In this document: positions 1 to 6,900 of the stretch, piece by piece
How positions within the stretch are numbered: position 1 is the first letter of the stretch
Layout of the letters: every line of letters starts with the position of its first letter
DNA from: Deltaproteobacteria bacterium
GTDB taxonomy: Bacteria; Desulfobacterota; Desulfobacteria; Desulfobacterales; ETH-SRB1
Assembly (NCBI GenBank): GCA_019314185.1
Contig: JAFCZU010000028.1
Location: forward strand, 1-16,040
Length of the DNA stretch: 16,040 nt
Direction: 5' to 3'
Position numbers and translations under genes: made by a program
Notes under the pieces: model-generated
What the model was told of the DNA's origin: nothing
What the model saw: only the letters and a program-made list of their open reading frames with translations
Database searches by the model: none

Positions 1-83
1 CTTTCAATTAACTAAATCATAACCTTTTGATAGGATTGATAAGTTATTTTTTGGTTACAGTTCCACAGAGCGACATAGCATAG

Positions 84-103
84 CTTTTTTACAAATTCAT
101 CAA
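84..103. repeat. Degenerate copy of a dispersed palindrome arm
   Basis: The C, T-run, ACAAATTCATCAA string here closely matches 14691-14709, which reads C, T-run, ACGAATTCATCAA. It lies just upstream of the htrA ribosome binding site. Only one arm is visible, so it may be a decayed repeat end or a chance A/T-rich match. Confidence 0.35.
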
Positions 104-120
104 TAAAGGTGATTTCTCAA

Positions 121-1596
121 ATGAAAGATTTTAACAGGATAATTAATTTGTTTAGAAAGAAAGTTTCTTTTGTTATTATAATTATGGCAGTAGAATTATT
201 TATTATTCCGGCTATCATTCCGGATTTTTATCAAATTCAGGCCGCCAATATACAATTAAGCGATGTTCAGCTAATTCCTAAAAGTTTCAGCAGTTTATCT
301 GAAATGGCCAGTCCCGCTGTAGTTAATATCAGAACGGTAAAAACAATAAAAGGCGGTGGACGGGTTTTTCAGCATTTTTCAAAAAGTCCCTTTGGCAAGG
401 ATGATCCCATGGAAGATTTTTTCAAAAAGTTTTTTGGAGAAAATCCACAACATGAGTTTAAACAGAGAAGTCTTGGTTCAGGGTTTATTATAGATAAAGA
501 CGGCTATATTGTAACGAACAATCATGTTATTGAAAACGCAGACAAAATCAAGGTAAAATTGAATAATGGCAAGGAATTTGACGCTGAAATAATTGGGCGC
601 GATCCTAATACGGACCTTGCGCTTATCAGGATCAAGCCAATGTGTCATTTGCCTGTAGTAAAAATGGGAGATTCTGACGTATTGAAAGTGGGACAGTGGG
701 TTATAGCAATAGGCAGTCCTTTTGGCTTGGAACATACTGTTACTGCCGGTATAGTCAGTGCTAAAGGACGTGTTATTGGTTCCGGCCCCTATGACGATTT
801 TATACAGACAGATGCTTCAATAAATCCTGGAAACAGCGGCGGGCCGCTTATCAACATGAAAGGCGAGGTTGTTGGTATAAATACAGCCATTGTTGCCAGC
901 GGACAGGGAATAGGTTTTGCAATTCCGATCAGCCTTGCAAAAGGAATCATTAATCAATTAAAAAAACATGGAGAAGTAACTCGTGGCTGGCTTGGAGTAT
1001 CTATTCAGGATTTAAGTGATGACTTGGCAAAATACTACGGAGTTAAGAACAAAAAGGGTGTGCTGGTTGCAGATGTGTTTCCAGGTGACCCCGCAGATGA
1101 GGCGGGAATCAAGCCAAAGGATATTATCGTTGGAGTTAATGGGGAAAAAGTAGAAACCAGCAGAGACCTTACCAAGACAATCGCAAATTTCGGTGTTGGA
1201 GAGAAAGTAAAAATAAAACTATTGCGTAAAAACAGAACAAAAACAGTGACCGTTAAGATTGCAGAAAGGAAAGATTTAAAGGTTCTTGCCGGAAGATCCC
1301 AAAGAGAACAGGAGTATGAGCTTGGCATTCGAGTTTCAGAGTTAAGACCTGAGATAGCCCGTCAATTCAATATTACAGAGCACAAGGCGGTTGTCGTTAT
1401 AGAAGTAATGCCAGACAGTAAGGCCGAATCAGCAGGTGTGCTTGCCGGAGATATTGTAAAGGAGATAAACCGGACAGGAATAAATACTGTGGAAGAATAC
1501 AACAATACAATAAAAAAATATAAAAAAGGGGAATCTATTGAGTTGTTGATTAAAAGAATGAGTGTCGGATTTCTTGTTATCAAATTGGTTAAATAG
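121..1596 (+). CDS. htrA: HtrA/Do-family periplasmic serine endoprotease
   Basis: An envelope protein-quality-control protease (S1C family, DegP/DegQ/MucD type). An ATG at 121 is preferred (491 aa) because AAGGTGAT at 105-112 gives a Shine-Dalgarno site about 8 bases upstream; an in-frame GTG at 109 would add four residues. Numbered from the ATG, basic residues around 12-14 precede a hydrophobic segment (about 16-35) that acts as a signal peptide or anchor. A flexible loop with EDFFKKFFG follows. The catalytic triad is His135 (TNNHVI), Asp165 (NTDLAL) and Ser239 (GNSGGP). Two PDZ domains follow, roughly 275-380 and 400-490, the first carrying RGWLGV. Length and layout match two-PDZ Do proteases, so the protein should form trimers or larger cages in the periplasm. 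It appears monocistronic: the next gene starts 129 bases later after a repeat-bearing gap. Which paralogue (DegP, DegQ or MucD) cannot be decided. Confidence 0.95.
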   Translation: MKDFNRIINLFRKKVSFVIIIMAVELFIIPAIIPDFYQIQAANIQLSDVQLIPKSFSSLSEMASPAVVNIRTVKTIKGGGRVFQHFSKSPFGKDDPMEDFFKKFFGENPQHEFKQRSLGSGFIIDKDGYIVTNNHVIENADKIKVKLNNGKEFDAEIIGRDPNTDLALIRIKPMCHLPVVKMGDSDVLKVGQWVIAIGSPFGLEHTVTAGIVSAKGRVIGSGPYDDFIQTDASINPGNSGGPLINMKGEVVGINTAIVASGQGIGFAIPISLAKGIINQLKKHGEVTRGWLGVSIQDLSDDLAKYYGVKNKKGVLVADVFPGDPADEAGIKPKDIIVGVNGEKVETSRDLTKTIANFGVGEKVKIKLLRKNRTKTVTVKIAERKDLKVLAGRSQREQEYELGIRVSELRPEIARQFNITEHKAVVVIEVMPDSKAESAGVLAGDIVKEINRTGINTVEEYNNTIKKYKKGESIELLIKRMSVGFLVIKLVK

Positions 1597-1598
1597 GA

Positions 1599-1617
1599 TG
1601 AATTCGTCAAGTGTTAG
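1599..1617. repeat. Dispersed repeat fragment after htrA
   Basis: This 19-base stretch matches the minus strand of 14671-14689 at 18 of 19 positions; the only difference is the base after TGAATTC. Both copies lie immediately downstream of a stop codon, here 3 bases after the htrA TAG. This suggests a small intergenic repeat family that tends to occupy gene ends. Confidence 0.55.
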
Positions 1618-1671
1618 ATGCTAAGTGTTAAGATGAAACATTTTAATTGATTATATCAAAGGGCTAATGCT

Positions 1672-1712
1672 TGAGACCTTTCGTAAATAGCATTTTTTGA
1701 TTTTTAACGAAA
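1672..1712. repeat. Degenerate hairpin related to the rplY terminator repeat
   Basis: GAGACCTTTCGTAAATAGCA followed by a T-run resembles 4798-4822, GAGGCCTTTGCAAAATAGTA followed by a T-run. Here the right arm has diverged, but TTTCGTAAA near 1679 can still pair with TTTTTAACGAAA ending at 1712 with one bulged base. It occupies the short gap just upstream of ispE. Confidence 0.4.
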
Positions 1713-1725
1713 CAATTAAATAAGG

Positions 1726-2574
1726 ATGCCGCATTTGCAGATTCTTTCTCCGGCAAAGATAAATCTGTTTTTACAAATTATCGGGAAAAGACAGGATGGC
1801 TATCATGATCTGTTTTCCCTTATGTGCTGCATCAGTCTTTACGATACTATTTCCCTTTCCTTTCAAGTCGATAGAACATCTGTTTCCTGCAACAATAAAA
1901 TGGTTCCTGAGGATGAAACAAATCTAACTGTTAAAGCGGCAAATCTTTTTTTTAAGGCATTGAATAAAACAGAACATATCCATATTGACATAGACAAACA
2001 GATACCGGTCGGAGCAGGTCTCGGCGGCGGGAGTAGTAATGCAGCAGCAGTTCTTTCAGGATTAAACCGTTATTACGATTTTCCTTTTTCTACGAATCAA
2101 CTTATATCGATGGGTATTGCAATTGGATCTGATGTTCCTTTTTTTATTTTCCGGAAACCGGCTTTAGTCTCCGGCATGGGTGAAAAGCTGGAAAGTTTCA
2201 ATGGACTTGAGTCGTTACATATTTTATTGATTTATCCTGGCTTTAGTGTGTCAACCAAGGATATATACGGAAAATTGAATTTAGGATTGACAAAATGTAA
2301 AAATAAGAATAAAAATTATAGGTTTGAGAAGCAAAAATATAACGTAGCAGCTAATTTGTTCAACGATCTTGAAACAGTTGCTGCGTCAATATATCCTGAT
2401 ATTGTTTTGGCGCGAAAAGCGCTTTTAACGCATGGAGCCATGGGGGCTTTGATGTCTGGAAGTGGTTCCACAGTTTTTGGCCTTTTCTCAGATGTTGATA
2501 AGGTTCAGGAAGCTTATGATGCTCTTTCAGGTAATAACAGGTGGAAGTTATTTCGGGCTGAGATGCTGATTTAG
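1726..2574 (+). CDS. ispE: 4-diphosphocytidyl-2-C-methyl-D-erythritol kinase
   Basis: ATP-dependent cytosolic kinase of the MEP (non-mevalonate) pathway, phosphorylating the 2-hydroxyl of CDP-methylerythritol. The 282-aa length is normal for the family. Visible GHMP-kinase features are the N-terminal SPAKINLFL with Lys11, the glycine-rich ATP loop PVGAGLGGGSSNAAA (94-108), the catalytic Asp136 in GSDVPFF, and the C-terminal SGSGSTVFGLF (244-254). The ATG at 1726 is used; AAGG sits almost directly against it, so a TTG at 1735 (spacing about 7) is a possible alternative start that would still leave the PAKINL motif intact. It is followed by tRNA-Gln and prs, an arrangement familiar from Desulfobacterota genomes. 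Confidence 0.96.
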   Translation: MPHLQILSPAKINLFLQIIGKRQDGYHDLFSLMCCISLYDTISLSFQVDRTSVSCNNKMVPEDETNLTVKAANLFFKALNKTEHIHIDIDKQIPVGAGLGGGSSNAAAVLSGLNRYYDFPFSTNQLISMGIAIGSDVPFFIFRKPALVSGMGEKLESFNGLESLHILLIYPGFSVSTKDIYGKLNLGLTKCKNKNKNYRFEKQKYNVAANLFNDLETVAASIYPDIVLARKALLTHGAMGALMSGSGSTVFGLFSDVDKVQEAYDALSGNNRWKLFRAEMLI

Positions 2575-2590
2575 TTAACAAAAGTGTCTG

Positions 2591-2707
2591 AAGTGAGCTA
2601 AAATCAGGGAGTGCTTTTTTGCGCAGCTATTTTTAACCCTGGCAAAAAGCGTAATCTACGCTAATGAAGTGACTAAAATTGTGGAATTCTGTTGATTTTA
2701 GGCACTT
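2591..2707. repeat. Structured inverted-repeat element between ispE and tRNA-Gln
   Basis: A dense set of repeats fills this gap. AAGTGAGCTAAAATC (2591-2605) and AAGTGACTAAAAT (2667-2679) are near-identical direct repeats, and both can pair with the single right arm ATTTTAGGCACTT (2695-2707), the inner pair with one mismatch. Between them lie CAGGG/CCCTG (2605-2609 and 2637-2641) and AGCGTA/TACGCT (2648-2653 and 2657-2662). The element ends about 10 bases before the tRNA. It may be a REP/MITE-like element or a structured leader; I see no ORF. Confidence 0.5.
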
Positions 2708-2716
2708 TAGTTATTC

Positions 2717-2791
2717 TGGGGCGTCGTCAAGTGGTAAGACACAGGACTTTGATTCCTGCATTCGGAGGTTCGAATCCTCCCGCCCCAGCCA
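2717..2791 (+). tRNA. tRNA-Gln (anticodon UUG)
   Basis: A complete cloverleaf of 75 bases with encoded CCA. The acceptor stem TGGGGCG (2717-2723) pairs with CGCCCCA (2781-2787), followed by discriminator G and CCA at 2789-2791. The anticodon stem CAGGA/TCCTG encloses the loop CTTTGAT, giving anticodon TTG. The T-arm is GGAGG, TTCGAAT, CCTCC. The D-loop contains AAGTGGTAAG. It is located between ispE and prs. Confidence 0.97.
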
Positions 2792-2988
2792 GTTAAACAG
2801 TTTGTAGCTACTTAGATGGAAGGGCTGAAGGTTTTTAGGGAAAAGACTCACAAAACTCAATGATAACCTAAGCATTCAAGCGTACGATTTCCCGATACGA
2901 TTTTTGATATTGCAGATGTATCAATATTCTTCAAACTACAGGCTAATAATCTGAGCAATACTAATTTAATGTTGGAATGATAGATTAA
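2792..2988. other. Gap between tRNA-Gln and prs
   Basis: No ORF is credible here. TACGATTT is repeated directly at 2883-2890 and 2896-2903, and TTGATA...TATCAA forms a short inverted repeat around 2904-2925. It presumably contains the prs promoter, but no clear -35/-10 pair with normal spacing stands out. Confidence 0.4.
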
Positions 2989-3930
2989 ATGAAAAACTTT
3001 AAAATATTTACAGGCAATGCCAATTCCGTTTTTGCAAAAAAAGTATGTGATTATCTTAAAGTTTCGCTTGGCGGAGCCAAGGTTAAAAAATTCAGTGATG
3101 GTGAAGTACAGATTGAAATCGATGAGAATGTAAGGTCAAAGGATATTTTTATTATACAGCCAACCTGTCCGCCGGTTAATGACAATCTCATTGAGCTGCT
3201 TCTTATGATAGATGCTTTTAAACGTTCTTCGGCAAGAAGAATAACAGCGGTAATCCCTTATTATGGTTATGCTCGGCAAGATAAAAAGGTGGCGCCACGC
3301 GTTCCAATCAGCGCTAAACTTATTGCAGATCTGCTGACAGTGGCTGGAACCAACAGGGTAATCACTATGGATCTGCATGCTGTCCAAATTCAAGGGTTTT
3401 TCAATATTCCTGTTGACAACCTTTTTGCCGCTCCTGTGCTTCTTGAACACATAAAAAAAACTAATTCGCATAATGATCTTGTGATTGTCTCTCCGGATGC
3501 AGGAGGCGCTGAGAGGGCAAGAGCATTTGCAAAGCGTCTGAACGCAGGTCTTGCTATTATTGATAAACGCAGAGATGCACCCAATAAAGCAAAGGCTATG
3601 GCGGTAATAGGCGAGGTTGCAGGGAAAAATGCCTTTATTCTTGATGACATGGTTGATACTGCCGGCACTTTGATTGAAGCTGCAAACGCTATCATGGCTC
3701 AAGGCGCGAAAGAGGTTCACGCCATTTGTTCTCATCCTGTGCTGTCCGGTCAGGCGGTTGAACGGATAAACAGTTCCTCTCTATCAAGTCTGATCGTTAC
3801 GGATACAATTCCATTAAAGGACAAGTCTGAAGCATGTAATAAAATAAAAGTTCTTTCTATCTCAAAATTGGTTGGAGAAGCGATAATGCGTAGCCATAGA
3901 GGTGATTCGGTTACATCTCTTTTTGTATAA
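2989..3930 (+). CDS. prs: Ribose-phosphate pyrophosphokinase (PRPP synthetase)
   Basis: Makes phosphoribosyl pyrophosphate from ribose 5-phosphate and ATP in the cytosol, feeding purine, pyrimidine, histidine, tryptophan and NAD synthesis. The 313-aa length is typical of class I bacterial enzymes. Visible features are FSDGE (35-39), the ATP-contacting RQD (96-98), MDLHA with His130, QIQGFF (133-138), the catalytic flexible-loop segment DKRRD with Lys193, and the PRPP-binding loop DDMVDTAGT (219-227). In the segment after RQD the sequence is KKVAPRVPI, shorter than in E. coli Prs; I regard this as a lineage variant. The ATG at 2989 has no strong Shine-Dalgarno site (GGAATG about 10 bases upstream). 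It lies between tRNA-Gln and rplY, consistent with a nucleotide/translation cluster. Confidence 0.97.
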   Translation: MKNFKIFTGNANSVFAKKVCDYLKVSLGGAKVKKFSDGEVQIEIDENVRSKDIFIIQPTCPPVNDNLIELLLMIDAFKRSSARRITAVIPYYGYARQDKKVAPRVPISAKLIADLLTVAGTNRVITMDLHAVQIQGFFNIPVDNLFAAPVLLEHIKKTNSHNDLVIVSPDAGGAERARAFAKRLNAGLAIIDKRRDAPNKAKAMAVIGEVAGKNAFILDDMVDTAGTLIEAANAIMAQGAKEVHAICSHPVLSGQAVERINSSSLSSLIVTDTIPLKDKSEACNKIKVLSISKLVGEAIMRSHRGDSVTSLFV

Positions 3931-4077
3931 AAGTAACTATTCAGCCGTAAATTCACTCCAGCACTATCTGCCGGAGCTACGGGGCAGGCACAGATAAATG
4001 CAGACAGGTTTAAATATAAAAAAACTACGAATTATTACAATCTTGGTGATAATTAGCATAGATCTGTGGCTGGATAA

Positions 4078-4100
4078 TTAAAAAAGGTTTTTTAAGGAGG
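4078..4100 (+). promoter_or_regulatory. Strong ribosome binding site of rplY inside an A/T hairpin
   Basis: AAGGAGG at 4094-4100 is a full Shine-Dalgarno sequence placed 4 bases before the TTG start at 4105, and it decides that start. Just upstream, TTAAAAAA (4078-4085) is a perfect inverted repeat of TTTTTTAA (4088-4095) that overlaps the first two bases of the site. The stem is all A/T with a two-base loop, so it is probably weak. Confidence 0.6.
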
Positions 4101-4104
4101 AGTT

Positions 4105-4761
4105 TTGGAATTAATTGAATTAAAAACAAATATTAGAACATCTGTTGGAAATGGTCCTGCTCGTGTTTTACGACGTAACAAACAGATACCTGCCGTACTT
4201 TATGGTCAGGGTACAGAAACGGTTTTGCTTTCAGTTGGCATGAAGGATCTTGAGTTGGCTTTAAAAGGAAGTTCTGCGAACCAGCTTCTTTTAAATCTTG
4301 TTATTCAGAATGGCAAGACACACACCAAAACAGCCATGATAAAGGAGTTGCAACTCCATCCGGTTTCGCGGAATTTTTTGCATGTCGATTTTTATGAAAT
4401 TGTCATGGATCGTAAAATAAAGGTTAATATTCCTGTTGTAATAAAGGGAAAATCAGAGGGTGTCGAACAGGGGGGCATGCTGCAGATAATAAGACGCGAA
4501 CTGGAAGTATTATGTTTGCCGCTCGAAATTCCAGAGAAAATCGAGATAGACATTACAGATCTCGGGATAGGAGATTCTGTGCATGTTAATGATATTTCAC
4601 TGGAAGGTAAGACTGAAATTCAGGCAGATGTTAATTTTACAGTGCTGACAATACTTAGCCCAACAACAGCTGAAGAAGAAGTGTCCGAAGAAGAAGGTGT
4701 TGAAGCTGCTGAAGAAACTGCCGCTGAAGAAAAATCATCTGAAACCTCTGATGAAAAATAA
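4105..4761 (+). CDS. rplY: Ribosomal protein bL25 (Ctc/TL5 long form)
   Basis: Binds 5S rRNA in the large ribosomal subunit; the long form belongs to the Ctc/TL5 general-stress type. The 218-aa protein starts at a TTG fixed by the AAGGAGG site 4 bases upstream, and the N-terminus ELIELKTNIRTSVGNGPARV is where the family normally begins (usually GKG rather than GNG). The RNA-binding N-domain runs to about 95, with RRNKQIPAVLYG near 24-35 and HVDFYEI near 93-99. The C-terminal beta-domain covers roughly 100-185, including EGVEQGGMLQ. A low-complexity acidic tail rich in Glu, Ala and Ser (about 190-218) ends the protein, as is common in this family. prs precedes it, and a hairpin terminator at 4798-4841 follows, separating it from pth. 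Confidence 0.95.
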   Translation: MELIELKTNIRTSVGNGPARVLRRNKQIPAVLYGQGTETVLLSVGMKDLELALKGSSANQLLLNLVIQNGKTHTKTAMIKELQLHPVSRNFLHVDFYEIVMDRKIKVNIPVVIKGKSEGVEQGGMLQIIRRELEVLCLPLEIPEKIEIDITDLGIGDSVHVNDISLEGKTEIQADVNFTVLTILSPTTAEEEVSEEEGVEAAEETAAEEKSSETSDEK

Positions 4762-4797
4762 TTGAGTTTTTTCCATTTCACAGTGTGTTATTGTAAT

Positions 4798-4841
4798 GAG
4801 GCCTTTGCAAAATAGTATTTTTCAAAGGTCTCGCTTTTTTT
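4798..4841 (+). terminator. Rho-independent terminator after rplY
   Basis: GAGGCCTTTG (4798-4807) pairs with CAAAGGTCTC (4823-4832) with one G-T wobble, and the stem extends inward through AAAA/TTTT across one mismatch. After GC comes a run of seven T at 4835-4841. It begins 37 bases after the rplY stop. The hairpin core is similar to the sequence at 1672-1700, so a dispersed repeat may have been co-opted as terminator. Confidence 0.8.
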
Positions 4842-4898
4842 CACGATGACATGGAGCTTGCCCAAAAATTCTGCCGGAATATTACATTGGATTGAAAT

Positions 4899-5504
4899 AT
4901 GCTGCCCAAAAAAGCATGTCTGATAGTCGGGCTGGGGAATCCCGGCAGTCAATATGTTGAAACTCGCCATAATGCCGGCTTTATCGCTATCGATAAAATC
5001 GCGAACTCTTACTCTGTTCTGGTAGAAAAAAGCAAGTTTAATGCACTATATTGTCGCTGTCGCATAGAAAACATAGATGTTATCCTTGCAAAACCCATGG
5101 CATTTATGAATAAAAGCGGGCATCCTGTTCAACAAATCGCAGGATATTTCAAGATATCCTGTCAGGACATTCTAATTATTCATGATGACATTGACCTTGC
5201 TTTCGGAAGATTGCAAATAAAGGAAAGGGGCGGCTCCGGAGGGCACAAAGGTATTAAATCAATTATAGATGCTTTTGGCAGAGACGATTTTGCTCGCATT
5301 CGTATCGGCATCAGCCATGAGAATTTCAGAAACATATCCGGTGTTTCAAATTATGTTTTGAGCCGATTCAGTCCGGATGAGAGATTAATTCTTCCAAAGA
5401 TAATTACAAGAACAAAAGATGCTGTTGTAACAATTCTGAGTAAGGGCATTAAAGAAGGCATGAATGTTTTTAACAAAAAAAACATCTTTTTATCGAGCCC
5501 TTAG
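4899..5504 (+). CDS. pth: Peptidyl-tRNA hydrolase
   Basis: Releases peptides from peptidyl-tRNA that drops off stalled ribosomes, recycling tRNA in the cytosol. The 201-aa length fits the bacterial Pth family. Motifs seen are VGLGNPG (10-16) with Asn14, TRHNAGF with catalytic His24, KPMAFMNKSG with Asn71, HDDIDL (95-100) with the acidic partner Asp97, and GGSGGHKGI (111-119). The residue matching Asn114 of the E. coli enzyme is Lys117 here (GHKG rather than GHNG), a substitution I believe occurs elsewhere in the family. The ATG at 4899 lacks a strong Shine-Dalgarno site, but the N-terminus fits. It closes the ispE-tRNA-prs-rplY-pth cluster; ychF, which often follows pth, is absent. Confidence 0.96.
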   Translation: MLPKKACLIVGLGNPGSQYVETRHNAGFIAIDKIANSYSVLVEKSKFNALYCRCRIENIDVILAKPMAFMNKSGHPVQQIAGYFKISCQDILIIHDDIDLAFGRLQIKERGGSGGHKGIKSIIDAFGRDDFARIRIGISHENFRNISGVSNYVLSRFSPDERLILPKIITRTKDAVVTILSKGIKEGMNVFNKKNIFLSSP

Positions 5505-5702
5505 TGCTTTTCGAAAATGTATCAATTGAAATGATTACTTTCAGCTCCTGTTGAATCCTGGAATAGTTTCGTTTTATAATATAAATAGCAGCAATAAGTT
5601 TCCAATATCGAGAATGAAAATTATTGAGTTGTTTGGCGCCAGCATAAATTCAGAGAACGGATACTACAACTTATTTGCAAACAGATATTTCATGAGTTCA
5701 CC

Positions 5703-5737
5703 AAAAAAAATAGCTAACCGACAATGTGCCGGTTAGC
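5703..5737 (-). terminator. Rho-independent terminator for the minus-strand operon
   Basis: GCTAACCG (5713-5720) and CGGTTAGC (5730-5737) form a perfect 8-bp stem with a 9-base loop. Read on the minus strand, the hairpin is followed by TA and then a run of eight T (complement of the A-run 5703-5710). It therefore fits termination of transcription coming leftward from the operon, about 370 bases beyond its last stop codon. Confidence 0.75.
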
Positions 5738-5912
5738 CATTAAGGAGAAAAAACAGATAAAAATATTTGGTTGCTTATGATACTGCAAGCTTCTTGCCAG
5801 AATTGCAAATAGGCGCAATTTTTTTTAAAAAAGCCGTAGTCGTTGAAATTGTTAATCAATTTGTGTCTATAATTTAGAATAAAACTATTACATGATCCAG
5901 CTTATATCTTAA

Positions 5913-5955
5913 TTAGTTTCCTTTTGGAAACTAATGAGTTTCCAAAAGGAAACTA
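5913..5955. promoter_or_regulatory. Double palindrome, candidate tandem operator
   Basis: TTAGTTTCC-TTTT-GGAAACTAA (5913-5934) is a perfect palindrome with 9-bp arms. Two bases further on, AGTTTCC-AAAA-GGAAACT (5937-5954) is a second palindrome with the same 7-bp arm. As a pair they also form a perfect 19-bp inverted repeat (5914-5932 against 5937-5955) with a 4-base loop. Spaced palindromes of this kind are typical operators for dimeric TetR/MarR-type repressors, but no regulator or clear promoter lies alongside. Confidence 0.5.
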
Positions 5956-6000
5956 TCTCCGTAAAAAATGGAATTTTTTTATACATCAGATCTTTTTCCC

Positions 6001-6025
6001 GGGAAAAGAATTTTCTCTTTTCCCT
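6001..6025. repeat. Short hairpin in the gap after the Ehr-like operon
   Basis: GGGAAAAG (6001-6008) pairs with CTTTTCCC (6017-6024), with one more A-T pair inside. The overlapping CTTTTTCCCGGGAAAAG (5992-6008) gives an alternative partner for the same arm. Neither strand has a clean T-run right after it, so I do not call it a terminator. Confidence 0.4.
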
Positions 6026-6103
6026 GTTTTATTGAACACTGAACCTTTTCGAAGTGTAGATGCTGAGCATAAGACCCGCCGCGATTGTGAACCCGAGTAT
6101 ACG

Positions 6104-6883
6104 CTAAATTCGTCCGATGAAACGGAGCAGGCCATCTATAATGGTCAGGGGGTGAGGCGGGCATCCAGGGATGTAGAGATCAACCGGAAGCACGCTGCTT
6201 GCGCCGTTGTTCTGTTCGGGATGGCCAATATACGGGCCGCCGGAGATTGCGCATGCTCCGGTTGCGATCACTATCTTCGGGCTGGGAACCGCATCATATG
6301 TTTTCAGCAGGGCTTCCTTCATGTTGTTCGTCACAGGACCGGTGATAAGAAGGCCGTCGGCATGTCTCGGAGAAGCTACAAAATCAATGCCAAACCGTCC
6401 AAGATCCCATCCTATGGTTCCGAGGACATTTGTGTCTGCCTCACATCCATTGCACCCGCCGGTGCATACCTGGCGAAGTTTCAGGGAATGGCCAAAGAGG
6501 GAACGTGCTTTGTCTAAAAGGGCTTCAGGCTGTATCTTGGAACTTTTATCAGTGATAAGGCCGCTTCGTTTATTTGCAGCCAGCCTGTGTTCTCTTGAAA
6601 AGGTGATTACATGTTCGGCGCATATTTTTTCACACTTGCGGCAGAACAGACATTTTCCCATATCGATCAATGGTGATCGGGCAAGTGTTTGTCCGCTCTT
6701 TTGTTCCGGGATAGAAACAGCGTCCGTGGGGCATACATTCATGCATTCCCTGCAGCCTTGCCGGCACTTTCCAGCAATTACAGGACGTCCGGCATAACGA
6801 GCAGACAGCTCGGGAGCCGGTCCGTCAGGCCATGACATGGTGCGGTGTTTCTGTTTAAATCTTGTCTTTAAAATATCAAACAT
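6104..6883 (-). CDS. hyfI: Ferredoxin-NuoB fusion subunit of the Ehr-like complex (HyfH+HyfI-like)
   Basis: A 259-aa cytoplasmic electron-transfer subunit combining a two-cluster ferredoxin domain (about 30-100; NuoI/HyfH type) with a NuoB/HyfI/HycG-type small subunit (about 130-259). Ferredoxin cysteines are C40, C44, C47, C51 (first spacing three residues instead of two) and C78, C81, C84, C88. The small-subunit [4Fe-4S] ligands are C144 and C147 (GGCNGCE), C211 (GACAISGG) and C241 (PGCPPHP); an extra C140 precedes them. In relatives the two modules are usually separate genes. The ATG at 6883 follows GAGGT at 6891-6895 (7-base spacing), 17 bases after the large-subunit stop. It is the last gene of the operon. 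The hyfI label is a family label; a true hydrogenase role is doubtful because of the large subunit. Confidence 0.88.
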   Translation of the reverse strand: MFDILKTRFKQKHRTMSWPDGPAPELSARYAGRPVIAGKCRQGCRECMNVCPTDAVSIPEQKSGQTLARSPLIDMGKCLFCRKCEKICAEHVITFSREHRLAANKRSGLITDKSSKIQPEALLDKARSLFGHSLKLRQVCTGGCNGCEADTNVLGTIGWDLGRFGIDFVASPRHADGLLITGPVTNNMKEALLKTYDAVPSPKIVIATGACAISGGPYIGHPEQNNGASSVLPVDLYIPGCPPHPLTIIDGLLRFIGRI

Positions 6884-6900
6884 CTGTTTAACCTCATTTT

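Larger units (their letters stand above)
5505..6103. other. Gap of about 600 bases with no credible gene
   Basis: This lies between pth (plus) and the end of the Ehr-like operon (minus), so the flanking genes converge. I find no ORF with a start site and protein-like composition; a 61-codon plus-strand frame at 5551-5736 starts with TTG, has no Shine-Dalgarno site and runs through a terminator hairpin. The gap holds the minus-strand terminator at 5703-5737, a weak plus-strand hairpin AATTGC/GCAATT (5801-5806 and 5815-5820) followed by a T-run to 5826, the double palindrome at 5913-5955, and a hairpin at 6001-6025. Confidence 0.6.

Noticed and set aside
5551..5736. Plus-strand 61-codon frame after pth
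   Set aside because: TTG start without a Shine-Dalgarno site, low-complexity composition, and it runs through the minus-strand terminator hairpin.
5924..6517. Plus-strand 197-codon frame
   Set aside because: Starts with TTG inside the double palindrome, lies mostly antisense to the ferredoxin-NuoB gene, and shows no recognisable domain; it is a shadow of the real gene.
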